From the NCBI GenBank assembly GCA_052386775.1, contig JBQTJV010000164.1, positions 1-17,172 of the forward strand: 17,172 nt of DNA, read 5' to 3'. The first letter of the stretch is position 1. Each line of letters opens with the position of its first letter. Shown here one piece after another: positions 6,742 to 13,316 of the stretch. Origin of the DNA: DSOT01 sp052386775. GTDB lineage: Bacteria; Pseudomonadota; Gammaproteobacteria; Burkholderiales; SG8-41. Position numbers and translations under genes: made by a program. The notes beneath the pieces were generated by a model. That model had not been told where the DNA came from. It ran no database searches and was given only the letters and a program-made list of their open reading frames with translations.

Positions 6742-7707
6742 ATGAAGTTCGGCCGTTATGTGTTCGTGATGCTGGCGCTGGGATACGCCGGCAGCGCAGT
6801 GGCGCAGGCCTATCCCAACAAGCCGATCCGCCTGATCGTGGGCTTTGCGCCCGGCGGCAACACCGACACGGTGGCACGGATCGTGGGACAGAAACTCGGG
6901 GATCGTCTCGGCACGCAGGTGATCATCGACAACCGTGGCGGCGCGGGCGGCACGCTCGGCACGGAGCTGGCGGCCAACGCCAATCCCGACGGTTATACGC
7001 TTACGATGGGGACGACCACCACGCATGCGATCGCAGTCGCGGCGTATCCCAAGCTGCGCTATGACCCGGTCAAGCACTTTGCGCCCATCGCGCTGGTCGC
7101 CAACGCCCCGTATCTGCTGGTCGTCCATTCCAGCGTGCCGGCGAAGAACCTCGGCGAGTTCATTTCCTTCGTCCGGCAACGGGCGGGCAAACTCAATTAC
7201 GGTTCGGCGGGCACGGCGACCACCACGCATCTGGTCATGGCGACGCTCACCACGAGAGCCAAACTCGACATGGCGCACATTCCGTTCAAGGGCAACGGTC
7301 CGGCGACGACCGCGGTGCTGGCCGGAGAAGTGCAGGCACTCTTCGGTGCGCTGCCGCCGCTGCTGCCGCACGTCAGCACCAAGCGCGTACAGGCGCTCGC
7401 CATCAGCACGGCAAAACGCTCGGAGTCGCTGCCCAACGTGCCGACCGTCGCGGAATCCGGTTATCCGGGTTTCAACGTGGCGCTGTGGCTCGGTTTCTTC
7501 GCACCCAACGGAACACCGCCGGCAGTCCTGAAGCGGCTCGAATCCGAGCTGGTCGCGATCGCCAGCGCGGCCGACACCAAGGAGCAGATGCTGAAGCAGG
7601 GACTGGAAGCCCACAGCCTGGGTGCAGCCGAGCTCGGAAAACTGCTCAAGGCCGAAATCGAGAACTACAAGACCGTGTTCAAGTCCGCCGGCATCAAGGT
7701 GGAATAG
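6742..7707 (+). CDS. Bug/TctC-family periplasmic receptor
   Basis: The 321-residue protein starts with a signal peptide (MKFGRYVFVMLALGYAG, cleavage near AVA-QAYP) and then the standard Bug opening YPNKPIRLIVGFAPGG. Other family marks are the ligand loop APGGNTDTVAR, IDNRGGAGGTLGTE, NPDGYTLTMG, YDPVKHFAPIALV and IPFKGNGPATTAVLAGEV. It should be a soluble periplasmic binding protein for a carboxylate or related ligand. The ATG at 6742 is chosen for the signal peptide and an AAAGGGGAAAG ribosome site; an in-frame ATG 96 bases upstream would add an unconserved segment and overlap the opposite gene. It diverges from the dehydrogenase-aldolase pair with 95 bases between start codons, the common arrangement when receptor and enzymes serve one pathway. 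No transport membrane genes are present. Confidence 0.93.
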   Translation: MKFGRYVFVMLALGYAGSAVAQAYPNKPIRLIVGFAPGGNTDTVARIVGQKLGDRLGTQVIIDNRGGAGGTLGTELAANANPDGYTLTMGTTTTHAIAVAAYPKLRYDPVKHFAPIALVANAPYLLVVHSSVPAKNLGEFISFVRQRAGKLNYGSAGTATTTHLVMATLTTRAKLDMAHIPFKGNGPATTAVLAGEVQALFGALPPLLPHVSTKRVQALAISTAKRSESLPNVPTVAESGYPGFNVALWLGFFAPNGTPPAVLKRLESELVAIASAADTKEQMLKQGLEAHSLGAAELGKLLKAEIENYKTVFKSAGIKVE

Positions 7708-7723
7708 CGGGTAATCACACTCT

Positions 7724-7825
7724 CCGTTCATGGTTCCCTTCGACATAGGCTCAGGACAGGCTGCAACTCACCACGAACGGTTCTTTTTGTCACCCGCTCG
7801 CCCTGAGCTGCGTCGAAGGGCGAGC
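7724..7825. repeat. Inverted-repeat element with T-tract; possible terminator
   Basis: Two nested structures occupy the 144-bp gap after the Bug gene. CCGTTCATGGT (7724-7734) pairs, with one mismatch, with ACCACGAACGG (7770-7780), followed at once by TTCTTTTTG. Then GCTCGCCCT (7796-7804) pairs perfectly with AGGGCGAGC (7817-7825) around a 12-base loop. The CCTTCGACA..GCTCAGG segment inside the first unit (7737-7754) is an approximate reverse complement of 7801-7820, so the two units are related. The motif resembles CCTTCGAC-AGCTCAGG-type dispersed repeats familiar from betaproteobacterial intergenic regions. The stem plus T-run could end the Bug transcript. Confidence 0.6.
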
Positions 7826-7851
7826 ACCCATCAAATGGTGTATACCAGGTC

Positions 7852-8586
7852 ATGACCGAAGCATCCGCTGCTGCAAAATCCCAACTGGCTCCGACCGGCA
7901 CACTGCGCGTCGGCATCAACCTGTCCAACTTCCTTTTGACACGCACGGAACCGAACGGCGAACACGCAGGCGTGGCGGTCGACCTGGGACGCGAGCTGGC
8001 GCGTCGTCTCGGCGTGTCTGCCGTCATTCTTCCGTACGAATCGCCGGGCAAGCTTGCCGATGCGGCGAAGTCCAACGTCTGGGACGTCGGCTTTCTCGGC
8101 GCCGAGCCGCAGCGCGCGAACGAAATCGATTTTACGGCCGCCTATGTCGAGATCGAAGCGACCTACCTGGTGCCGCCGGATTCGCCGATCCAGAGCATCG
8201 CCGAGGTCGACCGCGACGGGGTGCGCATCGCGATTTCCGGCAAGAGCGCGTACGACCTCTACCTGACGCGCAACCTGAAGCATGCCCAGCTCGTTCGCGA
8301 GACCGGCGCCGACAACGTCTTCAAACGCTTCGTCGACGACAAGCTCGAGGCGCTGGCGGGACTGAAGCCGCGGCTCATCACGGACCAGAAGAATCTTCCC
8401 GGGTCGCGCATCCTCGACGGGCGCTTTACCGCGGTTCAGCAGGCGATCGGCACGCCGAAGGGGCGCCCCCAAGGCGCGCGTTACCTGTGCGAATTCGCCG
8501 AGGACGTGAAGAAATCGGGCCTCGTCGCGCAACTCATCGGGAAAAACAACGTACGGGGGCTCACGGTCGCCGCGCTGGCGTCGTAG
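7852..8586 (+). CDS. SBP_bac_3-type solute-binding protein lacking a signal peptide
   Basis: The 244-residue protein has the fold signature of family 3 (amino-acid type) solute-binding proteins: TLRVGINLSNFLL at the first strand, GVAVDLGRELARRLGV, and DVGFLGAEPQRANEIDFTAAYVEIEATYLV, the region that in relatives reads D..F....T..R...V.FS.PY. Unusually there is no signal peptide: the protein starts MTEASAAAKSQLAPTG, and the in-frame region upstream to a stop at 7804 encodes no hydrophobic stretch, so a missed start does not explain it. It is therefore predicted to stay in the cytoplasm, or to be the detached binding domain of a lost larger protein. A short AGG ribosome site precedes the ATG. 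It leads a compact cluster with an alpha/beta hydrolase and a ModA-like protein. Ligand and role are unknown. Confidence 0.8.
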   Translation: MTEASAAAKSQLAPTGTLRVGINLSNFLLTRTEPNGEHAGVAVDLGRELARRLGVSAVILPYESPGKLADAAKSNVWDVGFLGAEPQRANEIDFTAAYVEIEATYLVPPDSPIQSIAEVDRDGVRIAISGKSAYDLYLTRNLKHAQLVRETGADNVFKRFVDDKLEALAGLKPRLITDQKNLPGSRILDGRFTAVQQAIGTPKGRPQGARYLCEFAEDVKKSGLVAQLIGKNNVRGLTVAALAS

Positions 8587-8611
8587 CCCGGTGAAGGCCG
8601 AAACGAGCAGC

Positions 8612-9460
8612 ATGCCAAGGGCGGCGCGCTATACCGACGCCTTTGTCGAAACCCGCGCCGGGCGGTTGCACTGTCTCGATTACGGCACGCCAGGCAGGCC
8701 CGCCATGCTGTGCCTGCACGGTGGCGCAGCGCACGGGCACTGGTTTGATTTCATCGCGGGCGGCTTCACCTCCGGCTACCACGTGCGCGCGCTCGACCAG
8801 CGCGGTCACGGCGACAGCGCATGGGTCGACCCGCCCGCTTACACCTACGAGGATTACGCGAAGGATCTCGCCGAAGCGGTGGAGCGGCTCGATCTGCGCG
8901 ATTTCGTGCTGGTCGGCCACTCCATGGGCGGCATGGTGTCGCTGCTCTACGCCGCCACCCACCCCGGGCGCGTCGCGCAACTCATCGTCGTCGATACCAC
9001 CATGCGTATGTCCGAGGATCGCCTTGCCGCCATGCGTGAAGTCGGCAATCGCCCGGGACGCGACTATGCGAGCCTCGAAGAATTCGTCGCGCGATTCCGG
9101 CTGCGCCCGCCCGGCAGCGTTCCCGACCCGGACATCCTGCACCACGTCGCGCGGAACAGCGCGCGGCGAACCGGAAACGGCGGATGGCGCCACAAATTCG
9201 ACCGCAACGTGTACGTGCAGCGCCCGGAACTCGACGGCATCCCGTACTGGAGCAACATCAAGATCCCGGCGCTGCTGGTGAAGGGAGCGAAAAGCGAGCG
9301 CGTCTCGCCGCAGGTCGTTTCGCAGATCCGCGCGCGCTGTCCGCACGCCGAGCTCGCCGAAGTGCAGGCGAGCGATCATCACGTGACGCTCGACAACCCT
9401 CATGGGTTCGTGAGCGCAGTCGGGGCGTTCCTCTCACGGCATCGCAATCCACCGGAGTAG
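8612..9460 (+). CDS. Alpha/beta-hydrolase fold protein
   Basis: The 282-residue cytoplasmic protein has the hydrolase landmarks in order: oxyanion-hole HGG (36-38), DQRGHGDS after strand 4 (62-69), the nucleophile elbow GHSMGG with Ser104, and the catalytic histidine in SDHHVTLDNP (His256 or 257). The usual late acid position reads GAKSERVS, so Glu229 may replace the common aspartate. It could hydrolyse an ester, lactone or C-C bond; the substrate is unknown. The ATG at 8612 is favoured because conserved sequence begins just after it; a GTG at 8591, 4 bases past the preceding stop, would add 7 residues and neither start has a strong ribosome site. It lies 25 (or 4) bases after one binding-protein gene and 5 before another, implying co-transcription with both. 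Confidence 0.88.
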   Translation: MPRAARYTDAFVETRAGRLHCLDYGTPGRPAMLCLHGGAAHGHWFDFIAGGFTSGYHVRALDQRGHGDSAWVDPPAYTYEDYAKDLAEAVERLDLRDFVLVGHSMGGMVSLLYAATHPGRVAQLIVVDTTMRMSEDRLAAMREVGNRPGRDYASLEEFVARFRLRPPGSVPDPDILHHVARNSARRTGNGGWRHKFDRNVYVQRPELDGIPYWSNIKIPALLVKGAKSERVSPQVVSQIRARCPHAELAEVQASDHHVTLDNPHGFVSAVGAFLSRHRNPPE

Positions 9461-9465
9461 ATCGC

Positions 9466-10143
9466 ATGTCCGAGATCAGAGTGATGGCATCAGCGGCGTT
9501 CAGGGAAGCCTATCTCGAGCTGCTGCCCGATTTCGAGCGCGCCAGCGGCCACCGGGTGACGAATACCTGGGTGCCGAGCGTGCAGATGATGAACCGCCTG
9601 AAAGGCGGCGAGACCACCGATGTGGTCATACTTTCCGACACCGCGCTGGCCGAACTCATGAAGGCCGGCATCGTCGCCGAGCGCTTCCCGCTCGCGCGCT
9701 CGGGCATCGGGGTTGCGGTGCGCGCGGGGGCGCCGCGACCGGACATCGCCTCGTCCGATGCGCTCAAGCGCGCGGTCCTCTCGGCGACATCGGTCGTCTA
9801 CTCCACCGGACCGAGCGGCATCTATCTCGCGGACCTCTTCGAACGCATGGGGATCGCGCCGCAGATCAGGGACAAGGTGCGGCAGGTACAAGGCGAGCCG
9901 GCGGGCGCAGTGGTCGCGCGCGGCGAGGCCGAACTGGGCTTTCAGCAGATGAGCGAGCTGCTGCCCGTCGGCGGCATCGACATCATCGGCCCGCTGCCGC
10001 CCGAGATTCAGGAAATCACGGTCTTCTCCGCCGGGCTGCACGCCCAGGTTCAGGCGCCGGATGCCGCCCGCGCGCTGATCGCGTATCTCAAGGCGCCTCA
10101 GGCGGCGCCGGTGATCCGCAGGAAAGGCATGGACCCCGCGTAG
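9466..10143 (+). CDS. ModA-like substrate-binding protein lacking a signal peptide
   Basis: The 225-residue protein resembles the molybdate-type (ModA/SBP_bac_11) periplasmic binding fold: EIRVMASAAFREAYLELLPDFERASGHRV at the N-terminus, DVVILSDTALAELMKAGIV, a hinge region with STGPSGIYLADLFERMGI, GEAELGFQQMSEL, and a C-terminal ALIAYLKAPQAAPVIRRKGMDPA typical of the family's last helix. The protein begins directly with the first strand and has no signal peptide. The ATG at 9466 is well supported by GGAG about 9 bases upstream; the open frame further upstream is inside the hydrolase gene in another frame and carries no leader. It is thus predicted to be cytoplasmic. With the SBP_bac_3-type protein before the hydrolase, it makes a three-gene cluster. 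Molybdate binding is not implied; such proteins are common in Burkholderiales and their ligands are mostly unknown. Confidence 0.85.
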   Translation: MSEIRVMASAAFREAYLELLPDFERASGHRVTNTWVPSVQMMNRLKGGETTDVVILSDTALAELMKAGIVAERFPLARSGIGVAVRAGAPRPDIASSDALKRAVLSATSVVYSTGPSGIYLADLFERMGIAPQIRDKVRQVQGEPAGAVVARGEAELGFQQMSELLPVGGIDIIGPLPPEIQEITVFSAGLHAQVQAPDAARALIAYLKAPQAAPVIRRKGMDPA

Positions 10144-10146
10144 CGG

Positions 10147-10166
10147 GCGGCGGTGTGCTACGCCGC
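10147..10166. terminator. Short GC hairpin between convergent genes
   Basis: GCGGCG (10147-10152) pairs with CGCCGC (10161-10166) around an 8-base loop in the 28-bp gap between the convergent ModA-like and Bug genes. No T-tract follows, so termination here is only a possibility. Confidence 0.25.
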
Positions 10167-10171
10167 TGCGA

Positions 10172-11158
10172 TCAGTCGGCGCGCGCGCCCACCGCTTTCA
10201 CCAGCGCCCCCCATTTGTCCCGCTCCGAGCGCGTGAAGTCGGCATATTGCTGCGGCGTCATGGGCACGAAGGTGAGGCCCTGCCTGGGCAGTCGTTCCTG
10301 CACCTCCGGCAGGCGCATGATGCGCACGATCTCGGCGTTGAGCTTGCCGACGATAGCAGCCGGCGTGCCCGCGGGCGCGTAGACGCCGGTCCAGTTGCTG
10401 ACTTCGAATCCTTTCAGACCGCCCTCGGCGAGCGTGGGCATTTCCGGCAGCGCCGCTGAACGGGTCGCACCCAGTACCGCGAGCGGGCGCAGTCGCCCCG
10501 CCTGCACCTGCGGCAAGACGGTGGGCAGCGTTGCGAACAGCATCGTCGTCTGTCCCGACAGCAGATCGGTGATCGCGGGAACATTCCCCTTGTACGGAAC
10601 ATGCGTGATGTCGGTTTTCGTCATGCTCTTGAACAGCTCGCCAGCCAGATGGCTGGTGGTGCCGCCGCCCGCCGAGGCGTAGGTCAGCGCACCCGGTTTG
10701 CCGCGCGCGAGGGCGATCAACTCCCGGGGCGATTTGACGGGCAACGAGGGATGCACCACCAGCAAGCCGTCGGCGCCCACAACGAACGCCACCGCGGCGA
10801 AGTCCCGAATCGGATCGTAGGGGAGCTTACGGAACAGCGTGACGTTGATGGCGTGCGTGCCGATGGTGCCCATCACCAGCGCGTAGCCGTCGGGCGGGCT
10901 CTTGGCGACGATATCCGCGCCGATGTTGCCGCCGGCGCCGGGCCGGTTGTCCACGATGACCTGCTGTCCCCACGACTCGTTCATCTTGCCGCCAATGATG
11001 CGGGCGAAGACATCCGAGAATCCCCCCGGCGGGAACGGCACCACCATCCGGACCGGCTTGACGGGATATTCCTGCGCCGTCGCGACACCGCCGGCACCGC
11101 CGACGAGCGCACCGAAAAGCACGACGAGCGCACACTTCGTGCGAGTAACGATAGCCAT
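10172..11158 (-). CDS. Bug/TctC-family periplasmic receptor
   Basis: The 328-residue protein has a long signal peptide (KCALVVLFGALVGGAGGVATA, cleavage before QEYP at about residue 28) and a classical mature sequence: YPVKPVRMVVPFPPGG, the ligand loop PPGGFSDVFAR, IVDNRPGAGGNIGAD, PPDGYALVMG, LPYDPIRDFAAVAFV and VPYKGNVPAITDLLSGQT. It should bind a carboxylate-type ligand in the periplasm. A GGGGAG ribosome site lies 8 bases before the ATG. It is transcribed alone, converging on the hydrolase/ModA-like cluster, with SurE-side genes behind it on the same strand. The leader is about 75 bases and its promoter region carries TATAAT and a perfect palindrome, the best regulatory signal in the window. 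No TctA/TctB gene is adjacent, so it presumably works with a transporter encoded elsewhere. Confidence 0.93.
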   Translation of the reverse strand: MAIVTRTKCALVVLFGALVGGAGGVATAQEYPVKPVRMVVPFPPGGFSDVFARIIGGKMNESWGQQVIVDNRPGAGGNIGADIVAKSPPDGYALVMGTIGTHAINVTLFRKLPYDPIRDFAAVAFVVGADGLLVVHPSLPVKSPRELIALARGKPGALTYASAGGGTTSHLAGELFKSMTKTDITHVPYKGNVPAITDLLSGQTTMLFATLPTVLPQVQAGRLRPLAVLGATRSAALPEMPTLAEGGLKGFEVSNWTGVYAPAGTPAAIVGKLNAEIVRIMRLPEVQERLPRQGLTFVPMTPQQYADFTRSERDKWGALVKAVGARAD

Positions 11159-11184
11159 GATCTGCTCCCCTTGTGCCTGCGCCC

Positions 11185-11205
11185 GGCCGAGCGAAGCGCT
11201 CCGCC
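11185..11205 (-). other. Leader hairpin upstream of the fourth Bug gene
   Basis: GAGCG-AAG-CGCTC with outer GGC/GCC pairs across one mismatch forms a small stem in the predicted 5' leader, about 27 bases before the start codon. It may be structural only. Confidence 0.25.
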
Positions 11206-11239
11206 GTCCCCTTACTGCTGACGCAGGAAAGCGGAGGAA

Positions 11240-11261
11240 ATTATAGCGTCAAGCCTGACGC
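11240..11261 (-). promoter_or_regulatory. Perfect -10 box abutting a 16-bp palindrome (promoter/operator)
   Basis: On the minus strand TATAAT occupies 11245-11240, and directly upstream lies the palindrome GCGTCA-AGCC-TGACGC (11246-11261 on the plus strand), exactly in the -10/-35 spacer. No good -35 is visible, which is typical of regulated promoters. A third TGACGC half-site lies at 11219-11224, past the predicted start point near 11233. The arrangement suggests control of the Bug gene starting at 11158 by a dimeric regulator. Confidence 0.55.
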
Positions 11262-11302
11262 CCAGACCGGGTCGTGCGCGGTTTGCCTCACATGACGACG
11301 CG

Positions 11303-11377
11303 CTACCGCAGCCCGAAGAACGACAGTATCGCGATGATGACCACGATCAAGCCGATGATGTAAATGATGTTGTTCAT
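11303..11377 (-). CDS. 24-residue hydrophobic membrane peptide
   Basis: A very short gene encodes 24 residues that form a single membrane helix: two asparagines after the start Met, a run rich in isoleucine and valine, and a Phe-Phe-Gly-Leu-Arg end. The ATG at 11377 is preceded 7 bases upstream by AAAGGAA, and the gene ends with TAG at 11303. Near-identical small peptides (pattern MN-IIYIIGLIVVI-AILSFFG) are familiar in betaproteobacteria as conserved hypothetical proteins of unknown function. The single span with a polar N-terminus and a terminal Arg would sit in the inner membrane. It lies 97 bases downstream of surE on the same strand and upstream of the Bug promoter. The coding claim rests on ribosome site, composition and recalled conservation. 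Confidence 0.75.
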   Translation of the reverse strand: MNNIIYIIGLIVVIIAILSFFGLR

Positions 11378-11474
11378 CCGTATTCCTTTGCGTCGAGCTG
11401 GATGGTGCGCGCAAGGCCTTGCCGATATGCCAGCAGCGTTTCAGGTCTGACCGCGGGGCGTATCCGAAGTTGCG

Positions 11475-12263
11475 TCAGCCGGCAACCGGCCCGCGCCGGG
11501 ATTTTGCAACGGGCTCGGGCTGGGCTCTTTCTTCGTGCTTCGCCTGCATGGCGGCGAGTTTTTTCTCGTCGGTGAGATCGAGCCGCAGCGGGGTGATGGA
11601 GATGTACCCCTGCTCGAGCGCCCAGCGGTCGGTGCCCTCGTCCGTTTCGGTGATCGGCACCACCGTAAACCAGAAGTGCTTGCGCCCCATCGGGTCTTCG
11701 CCGGGCATCACCTTGCCGTCGTAGAGGCGGATCGACTGCCGCGTCCACATCACGCCGCGCGGCCGCTCGTGCGGAAAGTTGACGTTGACGAGCGACAGCG
11801 CCCTGTCCGGGAGCAGCAGTTGCAGGACTTCGCGGATCGCGGGACGCAGCACCTCGAAATCGGGCTCGTCCTTCGGCACCGGGATGCTGAGGGCGATGCC
11901 GCGCAGCCCCATCAGCGCCGCCTGCTTCGCCGCCGCCAGCGTGCCGGAATGCCAGAGGCCGTGACCGACGTTGCTCCCCAGGTTGATGCCCGAGAGCACG
12001 ACGTCGATGCCCTCCCACTCCGCGGTGCCGAGCGCCACGCAGTCGGCGGGTGTGCCGTTTACGCGGTAGGCCTCGATGCCGCTGAGTTGCGTCGGCTTGT
12101 AGCTGAGCGGCCGCCACGCGGTGATGGAATGTCCCGCGGACGACATCTCGACGTCCGGCGCGACCACGCGCACCTCGCCGAACTCGGCAGCCGCCTCAGC
12201 CAGCGCGGCGAGCCCCGGGCTGTAAACCCCGTCGTCGTTGGAAACCAGAATGCGTAAACCCAT
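11475..12263 (-). CDS. surE: 5'/3'-nucleotidase SurE
   Basis: SurE is a metal-dependent phosphatase that removes phosphate from nucleoside 5'- and 3'-monophosphates (and short polyphosphate) in the cytoplasm and is linked to stationary-phase survival. The 262-residue product has the family's metal ligands: Asp10-Asp11 in LVSNDDG, Ser41/42 in MSSAGHSIT, and Asn94 in SGINLGSNVG, plus the NGTPADCV segment at 69-76. The C-terminal 25 or so residues are charged and rich in Lys, Arg and Glu and look like a species-specific tail. The ATG at 12263 is the only in-frame option since a stop codon lies two codons upstream. Oddly, the strong ribosome site GGGAGGAAA is 20 bases too far upstream and serves an out-of-frame ATG at 12283. 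It diverges from the lipid kinase gene with 42 bases between start codons. It lacks the common downstream pcm partner in this window. Confidence 0.95.
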   Translation of the reverse strand: MGLRILVSNDDGVYSPGLAALAEAAAEFGEVRVVAPDVEMSSAGHSITAWRPLSYKPTQLSGIEAYRVNGTPADCVALGTAEWEGIDVVLSGINLGSNVGHGLWHSGTLAAAKQAALMGLRGIALSIPVPKDEPDFEVLRPAIREVLQLLLPDRALSLVNVNFPHERPRGVMWTRQSIRLYDGKVMPGEDPMGRKHFWFTVVPITETDEGTDRWALEQGYISITPLRLDLTDEKKLAAMQAKHEERAQPEPVAKSRRGPVAG

Positions 12264-12305
12264 GTCTTAGGGTTTGGTTTCATTTTTCCTCCCGGGTTCC
12301 ACACG

Positions 12306-13274
12306 ATGCGGGTCTTGCTGGTCCACAATCCCGGCGCCGGCGACGACTCCACGCCCGGCGCCAAGAAACTGAAGCAGCTCATCCAGGACGCCGGACACGA
12401 GCTGGAGTACTGCTCGGCGCACGGCAAGAAGTGGAAGGCGGCGCTCAAGGAAGAGAAGTACGACCTGTTGGCGGTGGCCGGCGGCGACGGCACGGTGGCC
12501 CGCGCCGCACGGCGCGTGATCGGGCGCGATACACCCATCGCGGTGCTGCCCATGGGGACTGCGAACAACATTTCGAAATCCCTCGGCGTGCGGCATATGC
12601 CGATCGACGAGCTGATCGCGGGATGGGACGGCGCGCAGCGCAAGCGCGTTGATGCCGGCGTGGTGAGCGGACCGTGGAAATCCCGCCACTTCATCGAGGC
12701 GGTCGGTGCAGGGCTTTTCGCAGTCGCCATTCCGGAAGTGGACGCAAATCCCACCATGGAGGAACTCGAGGACGCCGAGGCTAAAGCGACCTACGCAAAG
12801 CAGGTCATGCGAGAACGGCTGAAGAAATGCAAGCCTTTGAAGCTCGACATCAAGCTCGACGGCGAAGCGCATTCGGGTGAGTACATCCTGTTCGAGGTGA
12901 TGAACATGGAGTTCGTGGGACCGAATCTCTACCTCGCGCCCAAGAGCGTGACGGACGACGGTGAGTTCGACATCGTGCTCATTGCGGAAAAACATCGGCG
13001 CAAGCTGGACGACTACCTTTCCAGCTGGCAGGAAGGCGTGACGATGCCCCCGGATTTCACGACGTTCAAGGCCTCCCGCGTGGAAGCCCGGTGGACGGGA
13101 TTCGACGTGCATATCGACGACGCCGTCTTCCCCAAGAAAGAGAAAGCACGCTCCAAGGCCCCCGGCGCGTTGACGATCGAGGTCGAGCACAACGCGCTGG
13201 AGTTTTTGGTCCCGGGCCGGACCGATACGCCGGCTGACGTCAAGCCATCCTCGCGGGCCCATAAAGTGGACTAA
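12306..13274 (+). CDS. Diacylglycerol-kinase catalytic-domain (YegS-like) lipid kinase
   Basis: The 322-residue protein belongs to the DAGK/YegS/sphingosine-kinase-type family that phosphorylates lipid hydroxyls with ATP. The nucleotide-binding motif GGDGTV is at 59-64 and the companion loop LPMGTANN at 81-88; the N-terminus (VLLVHNPGAG) is also typical. The C-terminal beta-rich lid includes FEVMNMEFVGPNLYLAPKSVTDDGEFDIVLI, a hallmark of the family (N..F.G.....P.A...DG..D). There is no signal peptide; such kinases act at the inner face of the membrane. The start at 12306 begins directly with the first strand, but no good ribosome site precedes it. The C-terminus is lengthened by a Lys-rich and Pro-rich tail. 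It diverges from surE and is followed by the CoxG-like gene after 42 bases. Its lipid substrate is unknown. Confidence 0.9.
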   Translation: MRVLLVHNPGAGDDSTPGAKKLKQLIQDAGHELEYCSAHGKKWKAALKEEKYDLLAVAGGDGTVARAARRVIGRDTPIAVLPMGTANNISKSLGVRHMPIDELIAGWDGAQRKRVDAGVVSGPWKSRHFIEAVGAGLFAVAIPEVDANPTMEELEDAEAKATYAKQVMRERLKKCKPLKLDIKLDGEAHSGEYILFEVMNMEFVGPNLYLAPKSVTDDGEFDIVLIAEKHRRKLDDYLSSWQEGVTMPPDFTTFKASRVEARWTGFDVHIDDAVFPKKEKARSKAPGALTIEVEHNALEFLVPGRTDTPADVKPSSRAHKVD

Positions 13275-13299
13275 GCGCCGCGCACCCGCTGCCGGTCTC

Positions 13300-13305
13300 T
13301 ATAAT
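13300..13305 (+). promoter_or_regulatory. TATAAT -10 box just upstream of the CoxG-like gene
   Basis: A perfect TATAAT lies 11 bases before the ATG at 13317. Initiation 6-7 bases downstream would give a leader of only 4-5 bases, and no ribosome site is visible, so the message may be leaderless. No matching -35 (expected near 13277-13282) is seen, so the call is tentative. Confidence 0.35.
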
Positions 13306-13316
13306 CTGCGACCAGC

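Noticed and set aside
6647..6877. N-terminal extension of the DUF1932 dehydrogenase
   Set aside because: The Rossmann motif begins at the ATG at 6646 and the extension would overlap the divergent Bug gene.
9466..10143. Part of a molybdate ABC transporter (modA)
   Set aside because: No signal peptide and no modB/modC genes nearby; only the fold is similar.
12267..13262. Open frame of 331 codons antisense to the lipid kinase
   Set aside because: Mirror frame of a gene with intact GGDGT and GTANN motifs; no family features of its own.
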